Source: Rheinheimera sp. A13L (GTDB lineage Bacteria > Pseudomonadota > Gammaproteobacteria > Enterobacterales > Alteromonadaceae). Taken from it: 64,000 nucleotides of DNA. The stretch lies in the NCBI RefSeq assembly GCF_000217935.1, contig NZ_AFHI01000012.1, positions 186,001 through 250,000 of the forward strand, written 5' to 3'. The translations under genes were made by a program, and so were the position numbers. Of the stretch, positions 16,961-26,647 are shown piece by piece. The number at the start of each line of letters is the position of its first letter. The stretch's first letter is position 1. The notes under the pieces were generated by a model. That model did no database searches and was not told the DNA's origin. It saw only the letters and a list, made by a program, of their open reading frames with translations.

Positions 16961-16987
16961 GTATCGACGTCAGGAGGTTTTTCTTGA
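16961..16987 (-). promoter_or_regulatory. Possible second, proximal sigma-28 site of flagellin copy 4
   Basis: TCAA-N15-GTCGATAC on the minus strand. The −35 has one mismatch, and the −10 is the same GTCGATAC as in the pilin promoter at 50119. The leader of about 59 nt is closer to that of copy 3 than the leader from the distal site. Confidence 0.5.
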
Positions 16988-17063
16988 GGATTTTCTTTAA
17001 TTTTATTGAATAAATTTAATGACTTAGGCTATGGTATTGCGGGTATTTTTGCAGCTAACTATA

Positions 17064-17090
17064 GTATCGGCACACAACTTCATAACTTTA
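17064..17090 (-). promoter_or_regulatory. Sigma-28 promoter of flagellin copy 4 (distal)
   Basis: TAAA-N15-GCCGATAC on the minus strand. The predicted start is near 17057, giving a leader of about 162 nt. The rest of the 312-bp gap 16896-17207 is AT-rich and holds no gene. Confidence 0.87.
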
Positions 17091-17207
17091 ATTCAAATGT
17101 TGGTTTTATGGCTGAATAGGTGAAAAAGTTGAGGAAATGGACGTCTGAGTACTTATAGAACAGAGCAATGAGGCAGAGCTACACCTGGCGGCTCGCTCTG
17201 CACTTTC

Positions 17208-18755
17208 TTAATGTTGAAGCTGGTAGATGTAACTATCGTAATCAAGCAGAAGTGACTGCACTATGGCGAAGCTATCTGTTGCTTTAGCTGCTGCCTCCAG
17301 ACAAGTCTGCACATAATCAGCTTCAAACTCAGCATCTGTCAGATAACGCTGAATAAAATCCAGTCGTTCCTGATCCGATGAAAATACAAAGTCATCCCCA
17401 ATGTACTGATAGACATCACCGTAGGCTTCAGTCAATACCGGAATGCCAAGACTTAAAGCTTCAATAGCAGAAGTACCACCGCCCTGCCGTTTTGGATTGA
17501 GCATAAAGTGGCAACTGGCAATGAGGTCTATCGCATTGCTGACTCTGCCGCTGAAATAGCTACAAGCTTCTAACTCAGGTGGAAATCCTTCAATCGCATC
17601 AGGCCCGATAATGACAAAAGCCGACTGAGGAAGCTGCCTTTTAATCATCAACAAGGTGTTAATGAAATCGGAGCGAATTTCGTGTTCGAGCCGGTAACCG
17701 ACAATGGCAAACTTCAGTACTTTGTCTGTCACTGTGCTGCTTTTGACACAGTCAAACTTGCGTAGTCTGAAGGGTAAACGACTGGTAAGCACAGGCTGAG
17801 ACAAAGACAAGGCTTCAACCCTTAATTGATCTTTTTCTGTCAATTCACGATGCAATACAGGCACCGCATATAAAGGCGTCACTAAAGATGTGACACAAGG
17901 CACGTTCAGCACTGGCCGGCTTTGGGCTATAAATTCCAGCACTGGGTTTAAACCACCCACGCCAATTATAAAACGTGGGTTGATTTGATTAATCACATTA
18001 ACTAAATCAACCAGATGTTCTGCATCGTCCATAGGGGTAATTTGCATAAAATCAAAATATTGATCCCAGCATTTCACCACAGAGCCCCCTGCATTGGGCT
18101 GCTGCTTGCCCGTATCCAAATCAAATAAAGTGTCGCCTTTGAAGTATTCGTTACGCACTGTGCCAAAAAAAACCGGCGCTGGCATCGGATACACATAATG
18201 AGACGACTTGGCCACACTGGTGCAACAAATCACCACCGGATGTTTTCCCATAGCTTTTAAAGCACTGGCGTAATTTAAAATAGTCAGAGTAGGCCCATGC
18301 TGAGCAGTGACAAATTGATTGGTCAGCAATAACACAATTTCTTCATTGCCATTGCCAATCAGCGGGCTGACCTGGCAAAACTCTGCACTTTGCTGGCAAA
18401 AGTTTTTAATCATCAACTGGTACAAAGGCGCGTAATCAAAAGCCCTGGACTGACCAACAAAATTGGCCCGCATTAATTGACTGTACAGCATATTCTGCTG
18501 CAAAAAAGGCAAGCTACTAAAATGCTCCAGTAGCTTTTTCTCATCTACACTGTGCTCACCCAGCAGCAATAATCGCAATTTGCGCCATAAAGATACAGCC
18601 ACAGAATTGGGGCTAAAACTATTTAAAAGGCACAATTGAGTTTGTGGATCCAGAACAGAAAAATTGACCGTGTCCCAGTGATGAAATTCATTCACTGGCC
18701 AGTCATTAGCTTGTAAATACAATTGATCAAAACGAGAGAGTTCTTGCGTAGACAT
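17208..18755 (-). CDS. Glycosyltransferase (GT-B type), putative flagellin glycosylation
   Basis: A 515-residue soluble protein. The C-terminal third looks like a GT-B donor domain of GT1/GT4 type: GGGTSAIEALSLGIPVLTE near residues 425-445, preceded by a CHFMLNPKRQ strand. The N-terminal ~130 residues are not recognised. It lies between flgL (51 bp upstream) and the four flagellin genes and has no promoter or terminator of its own that I can see, so it is probably transcribed with flgKL. Position suggests that it modifies flagellin or a hook-associated protein (inference). Confidence 0.8.
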   Translation of the reverse strand: MSTQELSRFDQLYLQANDWPVNEFHHWDTVNFSVLDPQTQLCLLNSFSPNSVAVSLWRKLRLLLLGEHSVDEKKLLEHFSSLPFLQQNMLYSQLMRANFVGQSRAFDYAPLYQLMIKNFCQQSAEFCQVSPLIGNGNEEIVLLLTNQFVTAQHGPTLTILNYASALKAMGKHPVVICCTSVAKSSHYVYPMPAPVFFGTVRNEYFKGDTLFDLDTGKQQPNAGGSVVKCWDQYFDFMQITPMDDAEHLVDLVNVINQINPRFIIGVGGLNPVLEFIAQSRPVLNVPCVTSLVTPLYAVPVLHRELTEKDQLRVEALSLSQPVLTSRLPFRLRKFDCVKSSTVTDKVLKFAIVGYRLEHEIRSDFINTLLMIKRQLPQSAFVIIGPDAIEGFPPELEACSYFSGRVSNAIDLIASCHFMLNPKRQGGGTSAIEALSLGIPVLTEAYGDVYQYIGDDFVFSSDQERLDFIQRYLTDAEFEADYVQTCLEAAAKATDSFAIVQSLLLDYDSYIYQLQH

Positions 18756-18805
18756 AAAGGCGTCCTGCCAGAGAAGAAGGGTTGAGAAAAGTGTTTAGTT
18801 AATGC

Positions 18806-20032
18806 TTAGTTAATATAGTCAAATAAACTCAGGCCTGTGACCCGATTAAAAGTAGCCTGCACAGCTTGCAATGCAGTTTCCTGCTTCACAAGTTCAGTAA
18901 TACCTGTGCTGTAATCCAGTTCCACCACATCTGCTTTGTGGGATTTAGTGGCAATGAGTACATCTTCATTACTGCCAAAAATGCTTTCAATTACATTTAA
19001 GCGACCACCTATAGAAGACACAGCTGAATCGACTTTAGCAGAAGCGTTGTCAATTTCAACTGTGGCATCCAGAATACGTTCGTTCAGTGCATCCCCACTA
19101 TCGCCCGCTTCAATGCCGTTAATTAAATCGGTTAAAGAATTGAGAATATTGGTTTTTTCTGGTGGTTGCAGACTGAAATCCACAGTACCTCCAGGCGCAG
19201 CACCTGTGACATCAATAGACAAACCTTTATAGTTTATAGCTTCACCAGCAGTGTAAGTGCCAGTCACAGCTGGTACCTGAGGCGCACCATTACGTTGAAT
19301 TTCATAATTAGATGGTGCAGAAAACACCACAGAGTAATCATTGTTAGCCGGTGTCAAACCGTCATAGTTTTGCTTGTAGAAATTATCAAAAACACTTTGA
19401 TTGGCCACTGTGACTTTCGCCGCCGTCACAGGAGCACCTACAGTTGCATTGCTGGTCTGAAAACGTTTATCCACACTGTCAAAAATACTGCGGCCACTGT
19501 CATTAGCAGCTATCGATATAGATAAAGACAGCTGAATAGATTTTTGACCTTCGTCGCCATTAAATTCATATTCACCAGTGGCGCTGTTCAGGCTATAGGG
19601 CTGAGTTTGATCCTGAAAACCGGAAAACAAATAACCACCCAGTTCGTCCCTGCGATTCATTAAATCAAACAACTCATCACGGATATTGCCTAACTGATCG
19701 CCAATAGCTTTGCGATCATTTTGATCATAAGTGCCGTTGCCCAAAGACAAAGCAAGAACTCTTGCTCTGTCCATAGCGCCACGCATGCTGCTAAGCACTG
19801 TTTCCTGCAACTCAAGACTATTACGGGCAGCAGTATTGTTGTTCTGATACTGGCTGGTTTGCTGAATAGTAGCTTCCAGACCCACAGCACGGGCAGCACC
19901 TGATGGGTCATCAGCCGCAGTTAAAATTTTGGTTTGCTTATTCAGCATCAAGCTTGCAGTTTGTAACTTGTCCTGAGTACTTAAAATGGAATCCAGGCTC
20001 TGGCTGTACTTCATGTTAAAAGTGGTACGCAT
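18806..20032 (-). CDS. flgL: Hook-filament junction protein FlgL (HAP3)
   Basis: A 408-residue protein with flagellin-like ends: N-terminal helix MKYSQSLDSILSTQDKL and a C-terminal ETALQAVQATFNRV...SLFDYIN segment. FlgL sits between FlgK and the filament. It starts 2 bp after the flgK stop and is expressed with flgK from the sigma-28 promoter at 22099. Confidence 0.95.
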   Translation of the reverse strand: MRTTFNMKYSQSLDSILSTQDKLQTASLMLNKQTKILTAADDPSGAARAVGLEATIQQTSQYQNNNTAARNSLELQETVLSSMRGAMDRARVLALSLGNGTYDQNDRKAIGDQLGNIRDELFDLMNRRDELGGYLFSGFQDQTQPYSLNSATGEYEFNGDEGQKSIQLSLSISIAANDSGRSIFDSVDKRFQTSNATVGAPVTAAKVTVANQSVFDNFYKQNYDGLTPANNDYSVVFSAPSNYEIQRNGAPQVPAVTGTYTAGEAINYKGLSIDVTGAAPGGTVDFSLQPPEKTNILNSLTDLINGIEAGDSGDALNERILDATVEIDNASAKVDSAVSSIGGRLNVIESIFGSNEDVLIATKSHKADVVELDYSTGITELVKQETALQAVQATFNRVTGLSLFDYIN

Positions 20033-20034
20033 TA

Positions 20035-22062
20035 TTACCTCGCCGCCTGCAACAGGGTGTCAAAAATCGTTTGTGACGTCGACAGAATTTTCGCCGCCGC
20101 AGCATAAGTTTGCTGAAACCTGACTAAATCAGCTGCTTCTTCATCCAGACTGACACCTGATAAAGATTCGTGCCATGCCGTCGTTTGCTCCAATAAAGAC
20201 TTAGAGGATGCAGCAGTCACCCGAGCCTGACTGGTTTGAGTACCGACAAAACCCACTAATTCTGAATAGGCCTGATTAAAAGTCTGGTATTTGTCTGCAT
20301 TGACAGTGCTTGCAGCATTAATCCTTACCATATCCGCATTTTGTAAATTGCCTAACAACAAGCCGTTTCTGTTATCCTCGAAGCCACCAGTGTTGTAATC
20401 AACACTAAAGGTATCGCCCACTTGCGGCACACCTTTAACAGAAAAATCAAAACCAGCATTATTAAAGTTGGTGGAGGCACCTAATAAGTTCTGATAATCA
20501 GTGCCCGCATAGGTGACAGTTTCACTGACAACCGGAGCTCCTGCGTCTTCGATTAGAAACTGATTGTTGCCCAGATAAGTGACAGAAATAGGCCCATCAG
20601 TAAAATTAGCCGGCGACGATAATCTGTTGCCTGCCTGTCCTACACTGCTCACCGAAAGCTTATCTATTTCGGCATTGCCCAAATTTTCCAGTGTTTTTTC
20701 GCCTTTGAGTGGTGATGCAAAAGCCAAAGCTTCAGGGCGGTTAGTCGCCAGACTGATGTTTTGAGCCGCATTACTTAAAGGTCTTAAGTCAAATCTGTCA
20801 CCTGCAGCAAAAGCCGGTGCGCCATTGGCTAAAGTAATGTTTAAGCCAAAAAAATCGTTTGTATCGTCTGAAGTGACAGTCACAGGGAAAACCACACCAG
20901 TGCGACTGATGGCTGTTCCTGGTATCACATTTCCTGAAGCGTCAACAGCTTCTACCGTAAAAGCATCTGCAGCCGTAAAAGTAATACGCACATCATTGGC
21001 AGGAATATTTTTGCCTTGTCCTGGGGCTACTGAGGCAGTAATTGTCCCTGCCCCTGTGTTGCCACTAAAAGGCCAGGCTGCAAAAGTGGGTAAGGTAAAT
21101 AGATCGCCGCCTAGGTTACCATCGGCATTCATTCCCAGCCTGTTTTGTGTGTTAAAGGCATCGGTAAAGGCTAAAGCCAACTGACCTAATTCTTTCTGTG
21201 CCGGGTCCAATACAGCGGTGCGAAACTGTAAGGAGCCGCCTATTTTTCCACCTAACTGAGTTTCAGAGACATTGATCAACACATTTGGATTACTGGCGGC
21301 TCTGAGCTGCAAGGTTTTGCGATTGGGATCAGGGTTACCAGCCACACTAAACAAGCTGAATTTGCCGTTTTCAATCACCAGAGACTGACCGCTGCTGAGA
21401 AAAATTTGTTTGTCACCATTGGCCGCATCCAGCACATTAATATCCACCAAACCAGATAATTCCTTAATAGCCTGATCTCTTTTATCAAGTAAATCTAATG
21501 GTGGCGGTTTTCCCGGGTTGTTGCCATAGGCCAGTATTTCCTGATTCAGCTGCGCTATCACAGTAATTTTTTCATTGGCAGATTGGGCATCAGTTTCCAG
21601 TTGCTGGCTGATGTACTTATTCTGCTCTGTCATCTGATTTGACAAGGTATTGAATCTGTTTAATAACGTCTGGGCGCTGCCCATCACCAACTGACGTGAT
21701 GCGGCATTGGTTGGATCATTGATGGCTGTTTGTAACTGGCTGAAGAATGAGGACATGCCGGTAGAAATACTGTTGGATTGATCAGACAACAAAGCGTCGA
21801 CACGACTGGCTTCGGATAAATACTGGTTGGCATAACTGACAGAAGACGTATCGCGCCACATTTGTTTTTGTGCAAAGTCATTCACCAGACGTTCGGTAGT
21901 TCCCCGGCCGACTCCCAGCCCCAGCATATTGGATTCAAACTCAGTGCGTTGTCTGCTGTAACCCGGAGTATTCAGATTGGCGATATTATTACTTGTGGTA
22001 GAAAGCAGAGCCGTACTGGCCAGTATGGCTGAGGTTCCAATCCGAAGTAAGTTATCCGACAT
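20035..22062 (-). CDS. flgK: Hook-associated protein FlgK (HAP1)
   Basis: A 675-residue protein. The N-terminus carries NNIANLNTPGYSRQR (rod/hook-family motif) and the C-terminus EEAADLVRFQQTYAAAAKIL, both diagnostic for FlgK. It forms the first junction ring on the hook. It is preceded by its own sigma-28 promoter, so flgKL can be expressed late in addition to readthrough from flgJ. Confidence 0.97.
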   Translation of the reverse strand: MSDNLLRIGTSAILASTALLSTTSNNIANLNTPGYSRQRTEFESNMLGLGVGRGTTERLVNDFAQKQMWRDTSSVSYANQYLSEASRVDALLSDQSNSISTGMSSFFSQLQTAINDPTNAASRQLVMGSAQTLLNRFNTLSNQMTEQNKYISQQLETDAQSANEKITVIAQLNQEILAYGNNPGKPPPLDLLDKRDQAIKELSGLVDINVLDAANGDKQIFLSSGQSLVIENGKFSLFSVAGNPDPNRKTLQLRAASNPNVLINVSETQLGGKIGGSLQFRTAVLDPAQKELGQLALAFTDAFNTQNRLGMNADGNLGGDLFTLPTFAAWPFSGNTGAGTITASVAPGQGKNIPANDVRITFTAADAFTVEAVDASGNVIPGTAISRTGVVFPVTVTSDDTNDFFGLNITLANGAPAFAAGDRFDLRPLSNAAQNISLATNRPEALAFASPLKGEKTLENLGNAEIDKLSVSSVGQAGNRLSSPANFTDGPISVTYLGNNQFLIEDAGAPVVSETVTYAGTDYQNLLGASTNFNNAGFDFSVKGVPQVGDTFSVDYNTGGFEDNRNGLLLGNLQNADMVRINAASTVNADKYQTFNQAYSELVGFVGTQTSQARVTAASSKSLLEQTTAWHESLSGVSLDEEAADLVRFQQTYAAAAKILSTSQTIFDTLLQAAR

Positions 22063-22098
22063 CTAAATCTCCATTGATGCTAAGCATCTTCACTCTGT

Positions 22099-22125
22099 TA
22101 ATCGGCTATACCGGTCAGTTCTTTA
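22099..22125 (-). promoter_or_regulatory. Sigma-28 promoter of flgK-flgL
   Basis: TAAA-N15-GCCGATTA on the minus strand in the 74-bp gap between flgJ and flgK. The predicted start near 22092 gives a 30-nt leader. Confidence 0.83.
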
Positions 22126-22136
22126 ATCTGGGTGTT

Positions 22137-23147
22137 TTATTCTTTATTTGTAAGCAGGTTTCGTGCCTGTTTGAAGGTTTCGCTGTTAAATACCGATAAA
22201 ATCTTCTGAGCGTAGTTTGGATCTGTGGCGTAACCTGCGGCCTGCAGCTGCTGGAAATAAGCTTTAGGGTTGTCTACTACACTAAGAGCTTGTTGGTAAC
22301 GGGGGTTGGATTTAATAAAGTCGACATAATCCCCCAGTGCCTGCTCAGGTGACTCATAAGCGCGGAATTTGGCTTTTTCTTTTTGTGCTACACCTTGACG
22401 GTACTCCAGGGTGTCCACCACAGCCACCTCACCTTGCCAGCTGTTATGTGCCTTGATGCCAAAAAAGTTAAAGCTTTGATGACCTTCAGCTGTTTTAAAA
22501 GTGCGTTGTCCCCAGCCGGTTTCCAAAGCAGCCTGAGCTAACAAAGCCAAGGGTTCTAACCCCAGCTTCTGCGCTGCTTGTCTGGCGGCAGGCATCAGTT
22601 TTTGAATAAAATCACCTGGTGTTTTAAAACTCCAGTCATCCGGCTGCTGTTTTGCCTGTTCAGGACCTGCAACAACCAGAGTGGATGGAGGTTGAGGCAG
22701 AACAGGCATTTCATACTCAGGCTGTTTCTTTAACAGCACGCCAACTAACTTATTCTTATTCTCCGCCCTTGTGGCTTCGTCACGCACAGGTGCAGATTCA
22801 GTGGGCACTTTCAGCATAGAAGCGGGAGTGGTTTTGCCTTTGGTCGGCCGTAACTGCTGGACCAGCAAATCAGCTAAACCTAAACTGCCTTTTTCTGACA
22901 GATCCGTTGCCAGCTGTTTGTCATACATCTCTTTATAAAACTTGGTTGCACTAGAGTTGAGCGCACCGTCATCTTCGAATACTTCATTGGCTTTGCGCAT
23001 GCTGCTCAGCAACATGCCCATAAAAATAGATTCGAACTGTTTAGCCGCTTGTTTCAGCGCTTTGTCATCATCTCCACCGGAGCTGTGCTTCAGTTGCTGT
23101 AAGCTGGTTAAATCATGATAGTTAACTTTCTGCTCAACTTTACTCAT
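22137..23147 (-). CDS. flgJ: Flagellar rod assembly protein / peptidoglycan hydrolase FlgJ
   Basis: A 336-residue two-domain protein. The N-terminal rod-binding domain (about 25-105, FESIFMGMLLSSMRKANE) scaffolds rod assembly. The C-terminal glucosaminidase domain (about 180-330) contains the catalytic-glutamate motif AALETGWGQRTF and opens the peptidoglycan for the rod. This dual form is typical of beta- and gammaproteobacteria. The gene abuts flgI with no gap. Confidence 0.96.
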   Translation of the reverse strand: MSKVEQKVNYHDLTSLQQLKHSSGGDDDKALKQAAKQFESIFMGMLLSSMRKANEVFEDDGALNSSATKFYKEMYDKQLATDLSEKGSLGLADLLVQQLRPTKGKTTPASMLKVPTESAPVRDEATRAENKNKLVGVLLKKQPEYEMPVLPQPPSTLVVAGPEQAKQQPDDWSFKTPGDFIQKLMPAARQAAQKLGLEPLALLAQAALETGWGQRTFKTAEGHQSFNFFGIKAHNSWQGEVAVVDTLEYRQGVAQKEKAKFRAYESPEQALGDYVDFIKSNPRYQQALSVVDNPKAYFQQLQAAGYATDPNYAQKILSVFNSETFKQARNLLTNKE

Positions 23148-24245
23148 TTAGATCACCACAAGCTCACCATGAATGGCGCCCGCTTCTTTTAAGGCTTCTA
23201 AAATGGCCATCAAATCACCTGGCGCTGCGCCAACGGCATTGATGGTACTGACTAAATCATCCAGTGTAGTACCGGGGTCGAACTTAAACATACGCGAACG
23301 GTCCGGCCTTACATCGATAAGGGTATTTTGTTCCACAGCGGTATCGCCCCCAGCCAGCGGATTGGGCTGCACAACAACAGGGTTTTCGGCAATAGTTACA
23401 GTTAAACCACCATGGGTCACAGCGGCAGGAAAAAGCCGGACATCTTTGCCAATGACTATGGTGCCGGTTCTGGAGTTAATAATAATTTTGGCCGACTGAC
23501 TGGCAGGCTCCAGCGTTAAGTTTTCCAGCGTAGATAAATAGGATACCCGCTGATCCATATCCCGCGGTGCTCTGACCTGCACTGACGATGAATCTAAGGA
23601 TTGAGCAGTACCAGGGCCAATAAAATTATTAATAGTCTCAGCCAGAGTTTTGGCAGTAGTGAAATCTGCACTGTGTAAATTAAAGGTAATGAAATCGCCA
23701 TCGGCAAAAGGGGAAGGTACTTCACGTTCAACCATAGCACCATTGGGAATACGGCCTACAGTGGGAGTGTTCACCAAAATTCTGGAGCCATCTGCACCTT
23801 CGGCGCCCAGACCACTGACAATTAACGAACCCTGGGCTACCGCATACACATTGCCATCTAAACCTTTAAGGAAAGTTTGCAACAAAGTACCGCCCCGTAA
23901 ACCTTTGGCACTGCCCATAGAGGAGACAGTGATATCAATGGTCTGACCCGGTTTACTGAATGCAGGTAATTCAGCATGCACTGCAACAGCTGCCACGTTT
24001 TTGATCTGAGATTTCATGCCCGCCGGCATATTGATGCCAAAGTTACTTAGCATGGTTCTGAAACTTTGTTCAGTAAAAGGACTTTGCTCGCCGGTGCCAG
24101 GCAAACCTACCACCAGACCATAACCCACCAATTGGTTACTGCGCACCCCTTGTACACTGGTTAAATCTTTAATGCGGGCCGCTGAGGCCGGAAAAGACAA
24201 AGCTCCGGACAACACAACCAACAAAAGGCTTTGGATTAGTTTCAT
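23148..24245 (-). CDS. flgI: Flagellar P-ring protein FlgI
   Basis: A secreted protein of about 365 residues that forms the P-ring around the rod in the peptidoglycan. The signal peptide ([22 protein letters not shown]) is followed by [20 protein letters not shown], the classic FlgI start. The open frame reaches 24281, but AGGTG lies 5 nt before the ATG at 24245, and this start leaves a proper signal peptide and the usual family length. Confidence 0.95.
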   Translation of the reverse strand: MKLIQSLLLVVLSGALSFPASAARIKDLTSVQGVRSNQLVGYGLVVGLPGTGEQSPFTEQSFRTMLSNFGINMPAGMKSQIKNVAAVAVHAELPAFSKPGQTIDITVSSMGSAKGLRGGTLLQTFLKGLDGNVYAVAQGSLIVSGLGAEGADGSRILVNTPTVGRIPNGAMVEREVPSPFADGDFITFNLHSADFTTAKTLAETINNFIGPGTAQSLDSSSVQVRAPRDMDQRVSYLSTLENLTLEPASQSAKIIINSRTGTIVIGKDVRLFPAAVTHGGLTVTIAENPVVVQPNPLAGGDTAVEQNTLIDVRPDRSRMFKFDPGTTLDDLVSTINAVGAAPGDLMAILEALKEAGAIHGELVVI

Positions 24246-24258
24246 CATTTCACCTGTA

Positions 24259-24942
24259 TTAAAACGGCCACAACACGCCATTAAAGAAGCGGGTTAACCA
24301 ACCCGGGCCCTGCCCACCATGGGTTGCGCCAGTGCCACTGTATTCAATACGGGCGTTGGCAATTTTGGTCGACTGGACAGTGTTTCGTGAATCAATATCC
24401 TCAGCACGAATGACACCTGTTAAACGAATAAATTCTTTACCTGTATTCAGGGTCAGCCATTTTTCACCACGGATCACCAGATTACCGTTCGCCATCACCC
24501 TCAGCACGTTCACCGAAATATCACCGACTAAGCTGTTGCTTTGGTCGGCTTTGGAGTCGCCTTTAAAGTCAGAGGCAGAACTGGCACCAAACTGCAACGA
24601 ATTGCCTAAGGCCGTCACTTCCCTTCCTGCCAAGCCTATCATAGGATCAAAACTGGCTGAGCTGTCTTTACCAAACTCTGTTTTAGCCGTTTTAGAAGCC
24701 TGAGTATTTTCTTTCAGCACCACGGTAATAATGTCACCCGGGCGACGGGCTTTGTTATCTGAGTACAGACCGTTGGACAAGCCCTGAGCAAATAAGGAGC
24801 CATTGTTAGACAGCGGAACAGCTTCTGGCTCAGGTGGCAGAGGCGCAAAGTTTGGATCATCCGGCATAGGTTCGTTGAAGCTACCTGCGCAGCCCACACA
24901 AAGTTGTAATGTCAGTACCAACAAAATTAACTTGTTCATCAA
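24259..24942 (-). CDS. flgH: Flagellar L-ring lipoprotein FlgH
   Basis: A 227-residue outer-membrane lipoprotein with lipobox CVGC (Cys18), then the typical NGSLFAQG...[18 protein letters not shown] region and C-terminal [19 protein letters not shown]. It forms the L-ring bushing in the outer membrane together with the FlgI P-ring. It is 7 bp after flgG in the flgF-flgG-flgH-flgI-flgJ run. Confidence 0.96.
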   Translation of the reverse strand: MMNKLILLVLTLQLCVGCAGSFNEPMPDDPNFAPLPPEPEAVPLSNNGSLFAQGLSNGLYSDNKARRPGDIITVVLKENTQASKTAKTEFGKDSSASFDPMIGLAGREVTALGNSLQFGASSASDFKGDSKADQSNSLVGDISVNVLRVMANGNLVIRGEKWLTLNTGKEFIRLTGVIRAEDIDSRNTVQSTKIANARIEYSGTGATHGGQGPGWLTRFFNGVLWPF

Positions 24943-24949
24943 CTTACTC

Positions 24950-25738
24950 CTACAGCTGCTGGATCATGGTGCCAAGCATCTGATCAACAGTTGAAATTAC
25001 TTTGGAATTCATTTCATAAACCCGCTGACTTTCAATCAGGCTAACCAGCTCTTCCGTCACATTGACGTTTGAGGTTTCCAAAGCGCCCTGGACTAAAATA
25101 CCCCGGCCTTCCAGGCCCGGAATACCTTGCACCGGATCACCACTGGCTGCTGTTGCAGTAAATAAGTTTTGTCCAACAGGCTCTAAACCAGCCGGATTCA
25201 CAAAGTTAGTCACTGTCAACTGGCCTAACACGGCCTGATCCACCTGACCAGGTAAACGCACTGAGACTTCACCGTCCTGAGAAATAGTGATGCTTTGTGC
25301 ATCTTCAGGAATAACTATATTCGGTTGAATTTGGTAACCCGCGCCTGAAGTAACTAAGTTGCCTTCACTGTCTGTGGTGAACTGACCATTGCGGCTGTAA
25401 GAAATAGTGCCATCCGGCATCAGAACTTCAAAAAAGCCATGGCCCTGAATCATCACATCCAGACTGCCTTCTGTGGTAATCATATTGCCTTGAGTAAAGC
25501 TTTTCTGAGTGGCCACTACTTTAGTACCTGCGCCTAACATCAGGCCGTTGGGCAGCTCTGAGTTTTGCGAGGAGCGCCCGCCTGGCTGGTTGATGTTCTG
25601 ATACAACAAGTCCTCAAATACAGCACGGCTCTTTTTAAAACCTATAGTGCTGGCGTTGGCCAGGTTGTTTGAAATCACCGAAATATCACGCTGCTTCGCG
25701 TCCAAACCGGTTTTACTGATCCATAAAGCTGGATGCAT
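24950..25738 (-). CDS. flgG: Flagellar distal rod protein FlgG
   Basis: A 262-residue rod protein beginning HPALWISKTGLDAKQRDISV with the motif NNLANASTIGFKKSR and the C-terminal ETSNVNVTEELVSLIESQR block shared by hook/rod proteins. It builds the distal rod. It lies 22 bp after flgF. Confidence 0.96.
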   Translation of the reverse strand: MHPALWISKTGLDAKQRDISVISNNLANASTIGFKKSRAVFEDLLYQNINQPGGRSSQNSELPNGLMLGAGTKVVATQKSFTQGNMITTEGSLDVMIQGHGFFEVLMPDGTISYSRNGQFTTDSEGNLVTSGAGYQIQPNIVIPEDAQSITISQDGEVSVRLPGQVDQAVLGQLTVTNFVNPAGLEPVGQNLFTATAASGDPVQGIPGLEGRGILVQGALETSNVNVTEELVSLIESQRVYEMNSKVISTVDQMLGTMIQQL

Positions 25739-25760
25739 GCTAACCTCCCAGGCTTAAGCC

Positions 25761-26504
25761 TTAGATTATTCTCATCATTTGGTTATGTTGCCGATCAATA
25801 TCTTCGGCCGTTTTCATCATTTTGATCTGAACTTCAAACTGACGCTGTAAACTGATCATCTGGGTCATTTCGCCCACGGCATTGACGTTACTGCCTTCCA
25901 CTGCACCGCTCAGAACTCTGACCGTTTCATCTAATTCTGCGACTTCACCATCTTTACGCCTGAACAAACCGTCTGTGCCTTTTTCAATATCCTGAAATTC
26001 AGGTTTGACCAGCTTCAGCCGTGCTACTTCCTGCATAGCATTAGCAGGTGCGCCTTCTGGTCGGATACTAATGGTGCCATCTTCATTAATTTCCATTTTG
26101 CTAATAGGCAGAGGGATCTGAACCGGACCGCCATCACCTATAACGCTTAGGCCTGAAGCGGTTTGCAGCATACCTGTGGAGCTAAGTTGCAAATTGCCCG
26201 CTCTGGTATAGGCTTCATTGCCTTCAGCATCCTGTACTGACAACCAGCCTTTGCCCTGCACTGCCACATCCAGTTCACGCTCAGTGATAATAAAAGCGCC
26301 ATCGTCAAAATTTTGACCTGGTCGTTCAGTCAGTGAAAACACCCGGGTAGGTAAACCTTCACCAAATGCCTGCATAGCCCTGGCCTGCTCTAAATCAGCT
26401 TTAAAGCCTGTTGTAGTGCTGTTTGCAAGGTTGTTCGCTTTAATGCTGATGCCATTCATATTCTCTTTGGCACCGCTCATTGCGATATAAAGTAAATGGT
26501 CCAT
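25761..26504 (-). CDS. flgF: Flagellar proximal rod protein FlgF
   Basis: A 247-residue rod protein (DHLLYIAMSGAKENM start, NNLANSTTTGFKAD motif, C-terminal VEGSNVNAVGEMTQMISLQR). It is the first gene of a second hook/basal-body transcription unit, with GGAGG before the ATG and a sigma-54 promoter 34 bp upstream. Confidence 0.96.
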   Translation of the reverse strand: MDHLLYIAMSGAKENMNGISIKANNLANSTTTGFKADLEQARAMQAFGEGLPTRVFSLTERPGQNFDDGAFIITERELDVAVQGKGWLSVQDAEGNEAYTRAGNLQLSSTGMLQTASGLSVIGDGGPVQIPLPISKMEINEDGTISIRPEGAPANAMQEVARLKLVKPEFQDIEKGTDGLFRRKDGEVAELDETVRVLSGAVEGSNVNAVGEMTQMISLQRQFEVQIKMMKTAEDIDRQHNQMMRII

Positions 26505-26537
26505 AGTCAGGCCTCCACTTGAGATAAGATAAGTAAA

Positions 26538-26552
26538 GCAAGACTAATGCCA
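26538..26552 (-). promoter_or_regulatory. Sigma-54 promoter of flgFGHIJ
   Basis: TGGCATTAGTCTTGC on the minus strand has the −24 GG and −12 GC at exact sigma-54 spacing. The predicted start near 26526 is about 22 nt before flgF. Confidence 0.83.
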
Positions 26553-26647
26553 AGAAGGGGGAAACAAAGGGCATATAGAGAAGATGAGTTCTAAGTCTAT
26601 GTATTTAAAGGAAGGTTAAAGAATGCAATGAGTGGAAGCAGATCAAG

